Assembly (NCBI RefSeq): GCF_017315755.1
Contig: NZ_JAFLRJ010000067.1
Coordinates: 1 to 36,211, forward strand
Length of the DNA: 36,211 nucleotides
Reading direction: 5' to 3'
From: Streptomyces beijiangensis
Lineage (GTDB): Bacteria > Actinomycetota > Actinomycetes > Streptomycetales > Streptomycetaceae
The notes below the pieces were generated by a model, which saw nothing but the letters and a program-made list of their open reading frames with translations, was not told the DNA's origin and ran no database searches. A program made the translations under genes and the position numbers. Positions within the stretch are counted from its first letter, which is position 1. Each line of letters begins with the position of its first letter. Positions 10,843 to 18,598 of this stretch are shown piece after piece.

Positions 10843-10862
10843 CATCAACCGATCGGTTGATG
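10843..10862. promoter_or_regulatory. Perfect 20-bp palindrome, likely operator
   Basis: CATCAACCGATCGGTTGATG is self-complementary over all 20 bases. It lies 57 bp upstream of the leftward ABC ATPase start and 40 bp upstream of the promoter of the rightward exporter operon. Its size and symmetry suit a TetR-type or LuxR-type response-regulator dimer. The encoded response regulator (7174-7824) is one candidate ligand; no TetR gene is adjacent. Confidence 0.65.
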
Positions 10863-10902
10863 GCCGCTACGACCTCGCGGATGCCCAAAAAGTCAGTGGG
10901 CA

Positions 10903-10925
10903 TTGTCAGTGGCTGTCCGTAGGGT
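10903..10925 (+). promoter_or_regulatory. RecA-NDp (PafBC-type) DNA-damage promoter
   Basis: TTGTCAGTG (10903-10911), eight bases, then TAGGGT (10920-10925) matches the actinobacterial RecA-independent damage promoter, which from memory is tTGTCRGTG-N8-TANNNT, without a mismatch. A second GTCAGTGG copy is at 10892-10899. Only eight bases separate the -10 from the ATG at 10934, so transcription should start at or within a base or two of the start codon. Confidence 0.75.
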
Positions 10926-10933
10926 CGGCGCTG

Positions 10934-12718
10934 ATGCCCAGAACAGATGCACCACCCAAGGACCTGTCCGCCGTACGCAGCCTGATGCGCCTGTGGCCGT
11001 ACGTGCGGCCCGTGCGAACCCGCCTGGCCAGTGCGGCATTTGTCGCGGTGGTCGCATCCTGTCTCGGGCTGGTCTTCCCGCTCGTACTGAAGTGGATCGT
11101 GGACGGTCCGGTCGCGGACCGGGACACCGGCGGGGTCTGGCTCGGGGCGTTCATGCTGCTGGGTCTCGGTATCGCGGAGGCGGTGCTCTTCGGTCTGCGC
11201 CGGTGGCTGGTGGCCCGCCCGCTCGCCGGTGTCGAGGCGGCGATGCGGACCGACCTCTACCGGCATCTGCAGCGTCTTCCCGTCGCCTTCCACGACCGGT
11301 GGGCCTCGGGTCAGCTGCTCTCGCGCGGCACCACCGATCTGATGCTGCTGCGGATGTTCCTGGCGTTCCCGCTGACCTTCCTGCTGGTCAACGCGGTGAC
11401 GATCCTGGCCGGCTTCATCATCCTGCTCCAGCAGCAGTGGTCGCTCGGGCTGGTGCTGCTGGCCCCCGTGGTCCCGCTGGTGATCCTCTGCTCGCTCTTC
11501 GAGACCAAGTACTCGAAGATCACGCGCCTCTCCCAGGACCAGGTCGGCGATCTGACCACGGTCGTCGAGGAGAGCGTGCTCGGCATCCGCATCATCAAGG
11601 GCTTCGGCCGTCACCGCAGCCAGGCCCGTGCCTTCCGCGAGCTGTCACAGAAGCTGCGCGGGACCGAACTGTACAAGGCCCGTCTGCTCGCCTCCATCTG
11701 GGCCCTGATCATGACCCTGCCCGAGGTCGCCATCGGCGCGGCCCTCGTCCTCGGCACGGTCCAGGTCGCCGACGGCGGTCTGTCGGCGGGCACCCTGGTC
11801 GCCTTCCTCTCCACGGCACTCGCGCTGCGCTGGCCGGTGGAGTCGATCGGCTTCCTGATCGCGATCAGCCAGGACGCGGCGACCGCCACGACGCGGTACT
11901 TCGAAGTCCTGGACGTCGCCGAGGAGACTGACACGGCGACGACAGGTGAGGCGGCGCCCGACTCCTCCGGCCTGGTCTTCGACGGGGTCGAGTTCCACTA
12001 CCCGGACGCGGCCCCGGACGCCCCGCCGGTACTGGCCCGCATCGACCTGCACATCCGCTCGGGCGAGACGATGGCGCTGGTCGGGGCGACCGGCTCCGGC
12101 AAGACCACGCTCACCGCGCTCGTACCGCGTCTGCACGAGATCACCGGGGGCCGCATCACCCTCGACGGTCAGGACATCACCCTGCTGTCGCGCGAGCAGC
12201 TGCGGGAGCTGGTCTCGGTGGCCTTCGAGGAGCCGACGCTCTTCTCCGCGAGCGTCGGCGAGAACGTGCTGATGGGCGACGCGGGCGCCGACGACGAGGC
12301 GCTGCGGCGCGCGCTGTCGGTGGCCCAGGCGGAGTTCGTGCACGGGCTGCCGGCCGGGACTTCGACCCAGGTCGGCGAGCAGGGCCTGAGCCTGTCGGGC
12401 GGCCAGCGCCAGCGTCTGGCACTGGCGCGGGCGGTGGTGGGGCAGCCGCGCTTCCTCGTACTGGACGATCCGCTGTCCGCGCTGGACGTGCACACCGAGG
12501 CCCTGGTCGAGGCGGCCCTGCGGCAGGTCCTGGAGTCGACGACCGCACTGGTGGTGGCGCACCGCCCGTCCACGGTGATGCTCGCCGACCGGGTCGCACT
12601 GCTCTCCGAGGGCCGGATCACCGCCGTCGGCACCCACCACGAACTGCTGCGCAGCAACGCCGAGTACGCCTGGCTGATGTCCGGCGCGGACGCCAACGCC
12701 GTTGAGGAGAACGCCTGA
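10934..12718 (+). CDS. ABC half-exporter, degenerate-site subunit
   Basis: 594 aa from the ATG at 10934. An N-terminal type-IV exporter membrane domain (six segments, about 30-320) is followed by an ATPase domain (about 350-580). Walker A is GATGSGKT (384-391), the signature canonical LSGGQ (487-491) and the H-loop His543. Walker B reads LVLDDPLSALD, so Asp512 replaces the catalytic Glu. This is the mark of the degenerate subunit in heterodimeric exporters such as TM287/288 or BmrCD. The partner follows at once, its ATG overlapping this stop by one base. Likely role: export of a drug or toxic metabolite. The start is fixed by the promoter lying just upstream and the lack of a Shine-Dalgarno. 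Confidence 0.93.
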   Translation: MPRTDAPPKDLSAVRSLMRLWPYVRPVRTRLASAAFVAVVASCLGLVFPLVLKWIVDGPVADRDTGGVWLGAFMLLGLGIAEAVLFGLRRWLVARPLAGVEAAMRTDLYRHLQRLPVAFHDRWASGQLLSRGTTDLMLLRMFLAFPLTFLLVNAVTILAGFIILLQQQWSLGLVLLAPVVPLVILCSLFETKYSKITRLSQDQVGDLTTVVEESVLGIRIIKGFGRHRSQARAFRELSQKLRGTELYKARLLASIWALIMTLPEVAIGAALVLGTVQVADGGLSAGTLVAFLSTALALRWPVESIGFLIAISQDAATATTRYFEVLDVAEETDTATTGEAAPDSSGLVFDGVEFHYPDAAPDAPPVLARIDLHIRSGETMALVGATGSGKTTLTALVPRLHEITGGRITLDGQDITLLSREQLRELVSVAFEEPTLFSASVGENVLMGDAGADDEALRRALSVAQAEFVHGLPAGTSTQVGEQGLSLSGGQRQRLALARAVVGQPRFLVLDDPLSALDVHTEALVEAALRQVLESTTALVVAHRPSTVMLADRVALLSEGRITAVGTHHELLRSNAEYAWLMSGADANAVEENA

Positions 12719-14676
12719 TGACCTCGTCGCACACGACGACGACCACCGCCCACGACGCGGAACCGCCCACGGAGCGACAGGACGGGGACGCGGGCGGCGA
12801 CGCCGAGGCCATCGCCCTGCCCCAGCAGTCCGGTGCGGACGGGAAGGACCCCGCGGCCGGTAGCGGAAGGCCGTCCGGCGACGGCGACCCCTTCGACAGG
12901 GACGCCCTGCCCACACCGCCCGGTGCCACCCGCGCCCTCCTGCTGTCGCTCCTCTCCCCTCTGCGCGCCCGTGTCATCGTGGCCACGCTGCTGCTCCTCC
13001 TGCAGCAGGCCGCGGTCCAGGCGGGGCCGATGCTCGTCGCGTACGCCATCGACCGCGGGGTCCCCGCCTTCCGGGAGCACGACCACGGGCCGCTGATCGC
13101 CATCGGCGCCGGGTACCTCGGCTGCTCGCTGGCCTCCGGGATCCTCCAGTACGCCTTCATCCGCGCCTCCGCCCACGTCAACCAGGACGTCCTGCTCGAT
13201 CTGCGGGGCAGGATCTTCCGCCATGCGCAGGCCCTCAGCGTCGACTTCCACGAGCGCTACACCTCGGGCAGGCTCATCTCCCGCTCCACCACCGACGTCG
13301 AGTCGCTGCGCGAGCTGCTCTCCGAGGGGCTGCAGGAGCTCATCGGCGTCATCCTCTCCGTGATCTACATCTGCGCGATGCTGCTCTGGCTCGACGTGGG
13401 CCTGGGCGCGGTCGCCGTCGTCTCGTTCGTCCCCCTCTACCTTCTCGTCCGCCTCTACCAGCGGCGGGCGGGGCGCGTCTTCGCCCGGCGTTCCACGGCC
13501 ATCGCCGCCGTGATCGTCAAGTTCGCCGAGACCATGAACGGCATCCGCCCGGTCCAGGCGTTCCGCCGCGAGCGCGCCAACGACGCCGACTTCCTCGCCC
13601 TCAACCGCCGCCACGAGCGCACCAACGGCGACGCGCTCCTGGAGATGGCCCGCTATGTGATCGGCTCCCGGCTCGTCGCCAACACCGCGGTCGCCGGAAT
13701 CGTCCTGTGGGGCGCCTACCGGGTCGCCCAGGACGGTCTCGCGCTCGGCGTCCTGGCCGCGTCGGTCCTGTATCTGCGACGGCTGTACGACCCGATCGAC
13801 CGCCTGGGCATGTTCCTCAACTCCTACCAGTCGGCCGCGGCCTCACTGGAGAAGATCGCGGGCCTGCTCGCCCAGACCCCGACCGTCCCCGCACCCACCG
13901 CGCCCCGGCCGCTGCCCGCGCTCGCCTCCGAACACCCGGGCCGCGAGGTCGTCTTCGACGACGTCCGGTTCGCCTACCGCACCGGCGGCGAGGTCCTCCC
14001 GCACTTCGACCTGACCATCCCCGCGGGCCAGACGGTCGCCGTCGTCGGTTCGACGGGGGCGGGCAAGTCCACGCTCGCCAAACTCCTCGCCCGCTTCTAC
14101 GACCCGACCGACGGCAAGGTCCTCCTGGACGGCGTGGACCTCCGCGACCTGGAGACGCCCGAACTGCGCCGGGGCGTGGTCATGGTCACCCAGGAGGCGT
14201 TCCTCTTCTCCGGCACGGTCGCCGAGAACATCGCGATCGGCCGCCCTGACGCGACCCCCGAGGACATCGAGCGGGCCGCGAAGGCGATCGGCGCGCACGA
14301 CTTCATCACCTCGCTCCCCGACGGGTACGACACCGATGTACGCAAGCGGGGCGGCCGGATCTCCGCAGGCCAGCGCCAACTGGTCGCCTTCGCACGGGCG
14401 TTGCTCGCGGACCCGGCCGTACTGATCCTCGACGAGGCGACGAGCTCCCTGGACATCCCGGGCGAGCGGGCGGTGCAGCGGGCGATGGACACGGTGCTGC
14501 GGGGCCGCACGGCCGTCGTCATCGCCCACCGCCTCTCGACGGTGGAGATCGCCGACCGGGTGCTTGTGATGGAGCACGGCCGGATCATCGAGGACGGGTC
14601 ACCGGGCCAACTCATCAAGGGCACAGGACAGTTCGCCGGTCTGCATCGCGCCTGGCGAGAGAGTGTGGTGGGCTGA
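12718..14676 (+). CDS. ABC half-exporter, catalytic subunit
   Basis: 652 aa. A polar, disordered N-terminal tail of about 70 residues (Thr/Asp/Gly-rich) precedes six membrane segments and an ATPase domain. Walker A is GSTGAGKS (444-451), Walker B VLILDEATSSLD has the catalytic Glu573, and the H-loop is His604. The signature is changed to ISAGQ (548-552) instead of LSGGQ. Paired with the upstream protein this gives one good ATP site (this Walker A/B with the partner LSGGQ) and one poor site (partner Asp512 with ISAGQ), as expected for a heterodimer. The TGATG junction implies translational coupling. Confidence 0.94.
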   Translation: MTSSHTTTTTAHDAEPPTERQDGDAGGDAEAIALPQQSGADGKDPAAGSGRPSGDGDPFDRDALPTPPGATRALLLSLLSPLRARVIVATLLLLLQQAAVQAGPMLVAYAIDRGVPAFREHDHGPLIAIGAGYLGCSLASGILQYAFIRASAHVNQDVLLDLRGRIFRHAQALSVDFHERYTSGRLISRSTTDVESLRELLSEGLQELIGVILSVIYICAMLLWLDVGLGAVAVVSFVPLYLLVRLYQRRAGRVFARRSTAIAAVIVKFAETMNGIRPVQAFRRERANDADFLALNRRHERTNGDALLEMARYVIGSRLVANTAVAGIVLWGAYRVAQDGLALGVLAASVLYLRRLYDPIDRLGMFLNSYQSAAASLEKIAGLLAQTPTVPAPTAPRPLPALASEHPGREVVFDDVRFAYRTGGEVLPHFDLTIPAGQTVAVVGSTGAGKSTLAKLLARFYDPTDGKVLLDGVDLRDLETPELRRGVVMVTQEAFLFSGTVAENIAIGRPDATPEDIERAAKAIGAHDFITSLPDGYDTDVRKRGGRISAGQRQLVAFARALLADPAVLILDEATSSLDIPGERAVQRAMDTVLRGRTAVVIAHRLSTVEIADRVLVMEHGRIIEDGSPGQLIKGTGQFAGLHRAWRESVVG

Positions 14677-14680
14677 GATC

Positions 14681-15412
14681 ATGAGCGCAGAGATCATCAC
14701 CGTCCCGGCCCATGTGCACGGCTACCCCGGTATCGCCTTCGGCGGCTATGTGGCGGGTCTGCTGGCCGACCGGTCGGAGGCCAAGACGGTACGCGTGGAC
14801 TTCCGCGGGGTGGTGCCGGTGGAGACTCCCGTCCGTATCGCTCAAAGTCCGGACGGCGGGGCCGAGTTGACGTCCCACACCGGAGACGGCGCCACCGCAC
14901 TCGCGCTCGCGAGCCCGAGCGATTCGGCCATCGACGTGCCGGACGCTCCGTCCTGGACGGAGGCGCTGGCCGCCACAGAGGCGCGGCTGCGCGTACCGCA
15001 GGAGGGGTTCAGCGACTGCTTCGGCTGCGGGATCGCGGTCGCGCCCGGCCGTGGACTGCGTCTGTTCCCCGGGCGCGTACCGGGCCGGGATCTGGTCGCC
15101 GCCGCCTGGACGCCGGACCTCTCGCTCGGCGGGGCCGACGGCCAGTTGCCCCCCGAGGCGGTCTGGTCGGCGCTCGACTGCCCCGGCGGGGTGGCGGCGC
15201 TCCTGCTGGGCACGGCGAAGCCCGGCCTGGTGACGGTGGCGCTGACGGCGACGACACCGCGGCCGGTCGTCGCGGGCGAGCCGTATGTGTCGTACGCCTG
15301 GCTGGTCGCCGAGTCGGGGCGCAAGCACACGGTGGGCATCGCCCTGTCGACACCGGAAGGCGAACTGTGCGCGGTGGCCGAGGCGCTGTGGCTCGACCCG
15401 CGCGCCGGATGA
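14681..15412 (+). CDS. Hotdog-fold (thioesterase-like) protein of unknown substrate
   Basis: 243 aa from the ATG at 14681, four bases after the exporter gene stop, so almost surely co-transcribed with it. Two half-repeats are suggested: an N-terminal part with GYPGIAFGGYVAGLLA (15-30) resembling the HGG-type helix of hotdog thioesterases, and a C-terminal part with ALDCPGGVAALLLG. Between them sits SDCFGCG with Cys113 and Cys116, a short motif seen in uncharacterised actinobacterial double-hotdog proteins. It may bind or hydrolyse an acyl-CoA or thioester. The link to the exporter is unexplained. No signal peptide. Confidence 0.65.
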   Translation: MSAEIITVPAHVHGYPGIAFGGYVAGLLADRSEAKTVRVDFRGVVPVETPVRIAQSPDGGAELTSHTGDGATALALASPSDSAIDVPDAPSWTEALAATEARLRVPQEGFSDCFGCGIAVAPGRGLRLFPGRVPGRDLVAAAWTPDLSLGGADGQLPPEAVWSALDCPGGVAALLLGTAKPGLVTVALTATTPRPVVAGEPYVSYAWLVAESGRKHTVGIALSTPEGELCAVAEALWLDPRAG

Positions 15413-15435
15413 GCGGGGCGGTCCGTACGCGGCCG

Positions 15436-15441
15436 TAGGGT
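15436..15441 (+). promoter_or_regulatory. Leaderless-type -10 element before the SRPBCC gene
   Basis: TAGGGT ends six bases before the ATG at 15448 and no ribosome binding site of normal spacing is present. This is the spacing of streptomycete leaderless promoters. No good -35 is seen. Confidence 0.45.
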
Positions 15442-15447
15442 CGGGGG

Positions 15448-15885
15448 ATGCCCGTCTTCCGCGTACGGCACCATGCGCCGCGACCGCCAGCCGACACCTG
15501 GCTGCGGGTCACCGACTGGCCGGCCCATGCCGCCTCCGTCCCCCTGACCAGGACCGTCGTCCTGACGCCGCCGCCTGCGGGCGAGGGGACGCGGTTCGTG
15601 GCGCGTACGGCGGTGGGGCGGTTCACCGTGGTCGACGATCTGATGGTGGTGGTGCGGTGGGAGCCGCCCACGGACGGCTCCCCCGGTGTCTGCCGCGTGG
15701 AGAAAGAGGGGTCGGTGCTGACGGGCTGGGCCGAGATCGAGGTCGCGGCCGAAGGCACCGGGTCGGCCGTCACCTGGACGGAAGAACTCTCCATCGCCCG
15801 CCTCCCCGCCTTCGCGGACCCGCTCGTCGCCCGCGCCGGACGCTTCGTCTTCGGGCGCGCGCTCGCCGCGATGTTGCGGCCCTGA
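15448..15885 (+). CDS. SRPBCC (START/Bet v1-like) family protein
   Basis: 145 aa. The pattern of an early helix with PADTWLRVTDWPAHAASVPL, strands ending in GTRFVART and FTVVDDLMVVVRWEPP, a GSAVTWTEEL strand and a long C-terminal helix fits the SRPBCC hydrophobic-pocket fold. Members bind or cyclise lipophilic ligands; no catalytic residues can be assigned. It starts 35 bp after the hotdog gene and could belong to the exporter operon or use the TAGGGT element at 15436. It converges on the MFS gene with four bases between stops. Confidence 0.75.
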   Translation: MPVFRVRHHAPRPPADTWLRVTDWPAHAASVPLTRTVVLTPPPAGEGTRFVARTAVGRFTVVDDLMVVVRWEPPTDGSPGVCRVEKEGSVLTGWAEIEVAAEGTGSAVTWTEELSIARLPAFADPLVARAGRFVFGRALAAMLRP

Positions 15886-15889
15886 TCCA

Positions 15890-17410
15890 TTACACCGGCA
15901 GTGCCACCGCGGGCTCCCGCTCGGCGGCCACGGCGCGGCCCGCACCCCGCAGGGTGACGAGCGCGAGCACCGCGGCGCCCGCCATCGCCACCGCCGCGCC
16001 GATCGCCGCGTACCCCATCCCGTGCACGAAGGCCTCGTGCGCGGCGTCGAGCAGTTCCCCGTGCGCCACCCCACTCGCCCCGCCGACCGTCTCCCGTACG
16101 GCGTCGGGCGCACCGGCCAGGTCGCCCCGGTAGACGGCCGCCCCGATCGATCCGAGGATCGCCATGCCGAGCGCCCCGCCCAGCTCCTGGCCCGATTCCA
16201 GTACGGCGGCCGCCGAGCCCGCACGCTCGGGCGGGGCCGCGCCGAGGGCGAGTTCATTGGCGAGGGTCATCGCGGCGACCAGGCCGCCCGCGTAGACCGC
16301 GGATCCGGCGAGTACGAACCAGAGCGCCGACGCGGTGTGCACCTGGCTCAGCCAGGCGAAGCCGCAGGCGGAGACCAGGAATCCCCCCGCCATGACGTAC
16401 GCGCGGTCGAAGCGCTGGGCGAGCACGGCGCCGGTGGGGGCAAGCACGGCCACGCCCGCCATCGGGACCAGCGACCAGAGGGCTGCGGTCAGCGGGCTCA
16501 TTCCGCGCACGGACTGGAGGTACTGACTGAAGAAGACGGCGAATCCGACGGTCGCGAACATGGCGAGGAGGTTGGCCGCGAGGGATCCGCCGTAGACCTT
16601 CTGCCGCAGCAACTCCAGGTCGATCATGGGGTGTTCGAGCTTTCGCTGCCGCCGCACGAAGAGGAAGCCCACGACGAGTCCGGCGGCGACGGTGAGCACG
16701 CGCACCGGGGAGTACCCGTGGGCGGCCAGCTCCTTGATCCCGTAGATGACGGGCAGCAGCGCGGTCAGCGAGAGCAGTGCGCTCAGTACGTCGAAGCGTC
16801 CGGCCGCCGGTGCCTTGAACTCCGGCAGCAGGAAAGGCGCGAGGAACAGCAGCAGCGCCATCGCGGGCAGATTGATCAGGAAGACCGAGCCCCACCAGAA
16901 GTGCTGGAGCAGCAGTCCACTGACGATCGGGCCGAGCGAGATGCCCATGGTCATCACGGTGGTCCAGAGCGCGACCGCCTGCCCGCGCTGTTTCGGGTCG
17001 CGGAAGAGGTTACGGATGAGGGCGAGGGTGGACGGCATCAGCATCGCGCCGCCCACACCCAGCAACGCCCGTACACCGATGAAGACTTCGGCGCTGTGGG
17101 CGTACGCGGCCGCCACCGACGCGAGACCGAAGACCGCGGCCCCCGCGAGCACCAGCCTGCGCCGGCCGATGCGGTCGCCGAGCGCGCCCATCGTGATCAG
17201 CAGTCCGGCCAGGACGAAGCCGTACATGTCGAGGATCCACAGCTGCTGGGTGGCGCTGGGCTCCAGGTCCTGGCTGATGTAGGGGATCGCGAAGTAGAGG
17301 ATGGAGACGTCCATGGAGACGAGGAGCAGCGGGAGCATCAGGACCCCGAGGGCGGTCCACTCCTTGCGGCCCGCGCGGGGGCTCGTGGCGAAATCTGCGC
17401 TGGGATTCAT
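15890..17410 (-). CDS. MFS multidrug transporter, DHA2 (14-segment) family
   Basis: 506 aa from the ATG at 17410. Fourteen hydrophobic segments can be followed. Family motifs include LGDRIGRRRLVLAGA (motif A, loop 2-3) and ALLGVGGAMLMPSTLALI (motif B/C region), and VSMDVSILYFAIPYI in segment 1 is the usual DHA2 opening with the Asp. Proton-driven export of drugs or metabolites is expected. A GTG four codons upstream is possible. The regulator gene is divergent across a 114-bp gap with AGTGCACT repeats, so it likely represses this pump. Confidence 0.92.
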   Translation of the reverse strand: MNPSADFATSPRAGRKEWTALGVLMLPLLLVSMDVSILYFAIPYISQDLEPSATQQLWILDMYGFVLAGLLITMGALGDRIGRRRLVLAGAAVFGLASVAAAYAHSAEVFIGVRALLGVGGAMLMPSTLALIRNLFRDPKQRGQAVALWTTVMTMGISLGPIVSGLLLQHFWWGSVFLINLPAMALLLFLAPFLLPEFKAPAAGRFDVLSALLSLTALLPVIYGIKELAAHGYSPVRVLTVAAGLVVGFLFVRRQRKLEHPMIDLELLRQKVYGGSLAANLLAMFATVGFAVFFSQYLQSVRGMSPLTAALWSLVPMAGVAVLAPTGAVLAQRFDRAYVMAGGFLVSACGFAWLSQVHTASALWFVLAGSAVYAGGLVAAMTLANELALGAAPPERAGSAAAVLESGQELGGALGMAILGSIGAAVYRGDLAGAPDAVRETVGGASGVAHGELLDAAHEAFVHGMGYAAIGAAVAMAGAAVLALVTLRGAGRAVAAEREPAVALPV

Positions 17411-17466
17411 GTGGGACACCGAAGCAACGCGGCGCGTACACCGCAAACATCTCCCTAGGGCACCCC

Positions 17467-17510
17467 AGTGCACTCCTCGCCCGAACAGGGAGTTCACCGG
17501 CGAGTGCACT
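17467..17510. promoter_or_regulatory. Paired AGTGCACT boxes, candidate operator
   Basis: The 8-bp palindrome AGTGCACT occurs at 17467-17474 and 17503-17510. Flanking bases extend this to an imperfect inverted repeat (AGTGCACT..CTCGCC against GGCGAGTGCACT). The right copy abuts the -10-like TACGGT (17513-17518), six bases before the regulator ATG. This is where an autoregulated repressor of the divergent pump would bind. Confidence 0.55.
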
Positions 17511-17524
17511 AGTACGGTACGGGA

Positions 17525-18433
17525 ATGACCGCCGACCCGCCCTACCTCCTTATCGCCGCCGAGATCCGCCGCCGCATCCTCGCCGGCGAGCTCTCCCCCG
17601 GCGACCGCGTCCCCTCGACCCGCACCGTGGTCCGCGAGTGGGGCGTCGCGATGGCGACGGCCACCAAGGCGCTCTCCGCCCTGCGCCAGGAGGGCCTGGT
17701 GCGGGCCGTGCCCGGGGTGGGCACGGTCGTCACGGACGTCCGTCCCGAGCCCCGTACGGGGGCCGCACCCGCGCTCACCCGTGACCGGATCGTGGTCACC
17801 GCGGTCCGACTGGCGGACGTGGAGGGGCTGCCCGCGCTCTCCATGCGCCGTGTCGCAGCCGAACTGTCCAGCTCCACGATGGCGCTCTACCGGCACCTCC
17901 GCAGCCGGGGCGAGCTGATCGTCCTGATGGCGGACGCGGCGTTCGCCGAGGTCCCGCAGGAGCGGCCGACCGGCGACTGGCGCGCCCAACTGGAGGCGTC
18001 CACACGGTGGTTGTGGGCGGTGCACGGCCGCCACCCCTGGCTGGCGCAGGCCCTGGCCTCCTTCACCCGGCCGACGGTCGCGCCGTACGCGATGCGGTAC
18101 ACGGAGAGGGTCCTGACCTCGCTGCGGTCCACCGGTCTGGCTCCGTACGAGATGCTCCACACCCATCTGACCCTCTTCGGATTCGTCCAGGGCGTGGCGA
18201 TGGCCGCGGGCCTGGAGGACCAGGCGCGGCAGGACACCGGGATCTCCGACGAGGAGTGGATGACACGGAACGAGCCACAGTTCGAGGCCATCGCCGCGGC
18301 TGGTGGACTACCGGTCATGAACGCCCTCTTCGACGAGGAGGATTTCGAACTGAACATGGACTCGCTCTTCGAATTCGGCTTGCAGCGCACGCTCGACGGC
18401 GTCGCGGCATTGATCAACGTTGCATCCGCATAG
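17525..18433 (+). CDS. GntR-TetR fused transcriptional regulator
   Basis: 302 aa with two DNA-binding modules. Residues about 5-72 form a GntR winged helix (IRRRILAGELSPGDRVPSTRTV, TATKALSALRQEGLVRAVPGVGTVV). Residues about 83-135 form a TetR-type HTH (TRDRIVVTAVRLADVEG, SMRRVAAELSSSTMALYRHLRSRGELI). The rest is an alpha-helical TetR-like ligand-binding domain ending near residue 295. The fusion is known in actinomycetes but little studied. A TACGGT element six bases before the ATG and no Shine-Dalgarno suggest a leaderless message. Divergent from the MFS gene, it is its probable repressor. Confidence 0.9.
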   Translation: MTADPPYLLIAAEIRRRILAGELSPGDRVPSTRTVVREWGVAMATATKALSALRQEGLVRAVPGVGTVVTDVRPEPRTGAAPALTRDRIVVTAVRLADVEGLPALSMRRVAAELSSSTMALYRHLRSRGELIVLMADAAFAEVPQERPTGDWRAQLEASTRWLWAVHGRHPWLAQALASFTRPTVAPYAMRYTERVLTSLRSTGLAPYEMLHTHLTLFGFVQGVAMAAGLEDQARQDTGISDEEWMTRNEPQFEAIAAAGGLPVMNALFDEEDFELNMDSLFEFGLQRTLDGVAALINVASA

Positions 18434-18480
18434 CGAACAACTCCCTTCGGGCAACGGACACTTTCCAGCCAACTTCTTGA

Positions 18481-18493
18481 TGCGCTCCTGACA
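18481..18493 (+). promoter_or_regulatory. Box shared by the two protease genes (copy 1)
   Basis: TGCGCTCCTGACA lies 105 bp before the GTG of the first M4 protease. A 12/13 match lies before the second protease at 20731-20743. It is directly followed by the palindrome AGAACGTTCT (18493-18502). It may be a shared activator site or a remnant of the duplication. Confidence 0.35.
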
Positions 18494-18598
18494 GAACGTT
18501 CTCCCCCCTGCCACTCTTCCCTCGTTCTGCGCACAGCTTGCTCTGCTAGGGCGGCCCGACCTGCCGCCCCAACACCCCCCTTTGCAGAAGGAGTTCGC

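Noticed and set aside
9884..11614. Extension of the ABC permease frame through the ATPase and exporter genes
   Set aside because: It is antisense or out of frame to two well-supported genes; the ATGA overlap at 9880-9883 fixes the permease start.
17411..18166. N-terminal extension of the MFS frame
   Set aside because: It runs antisense through the GntR-TetR gene; the ATG at 17410 gives a standard DHA2 N-terminus.
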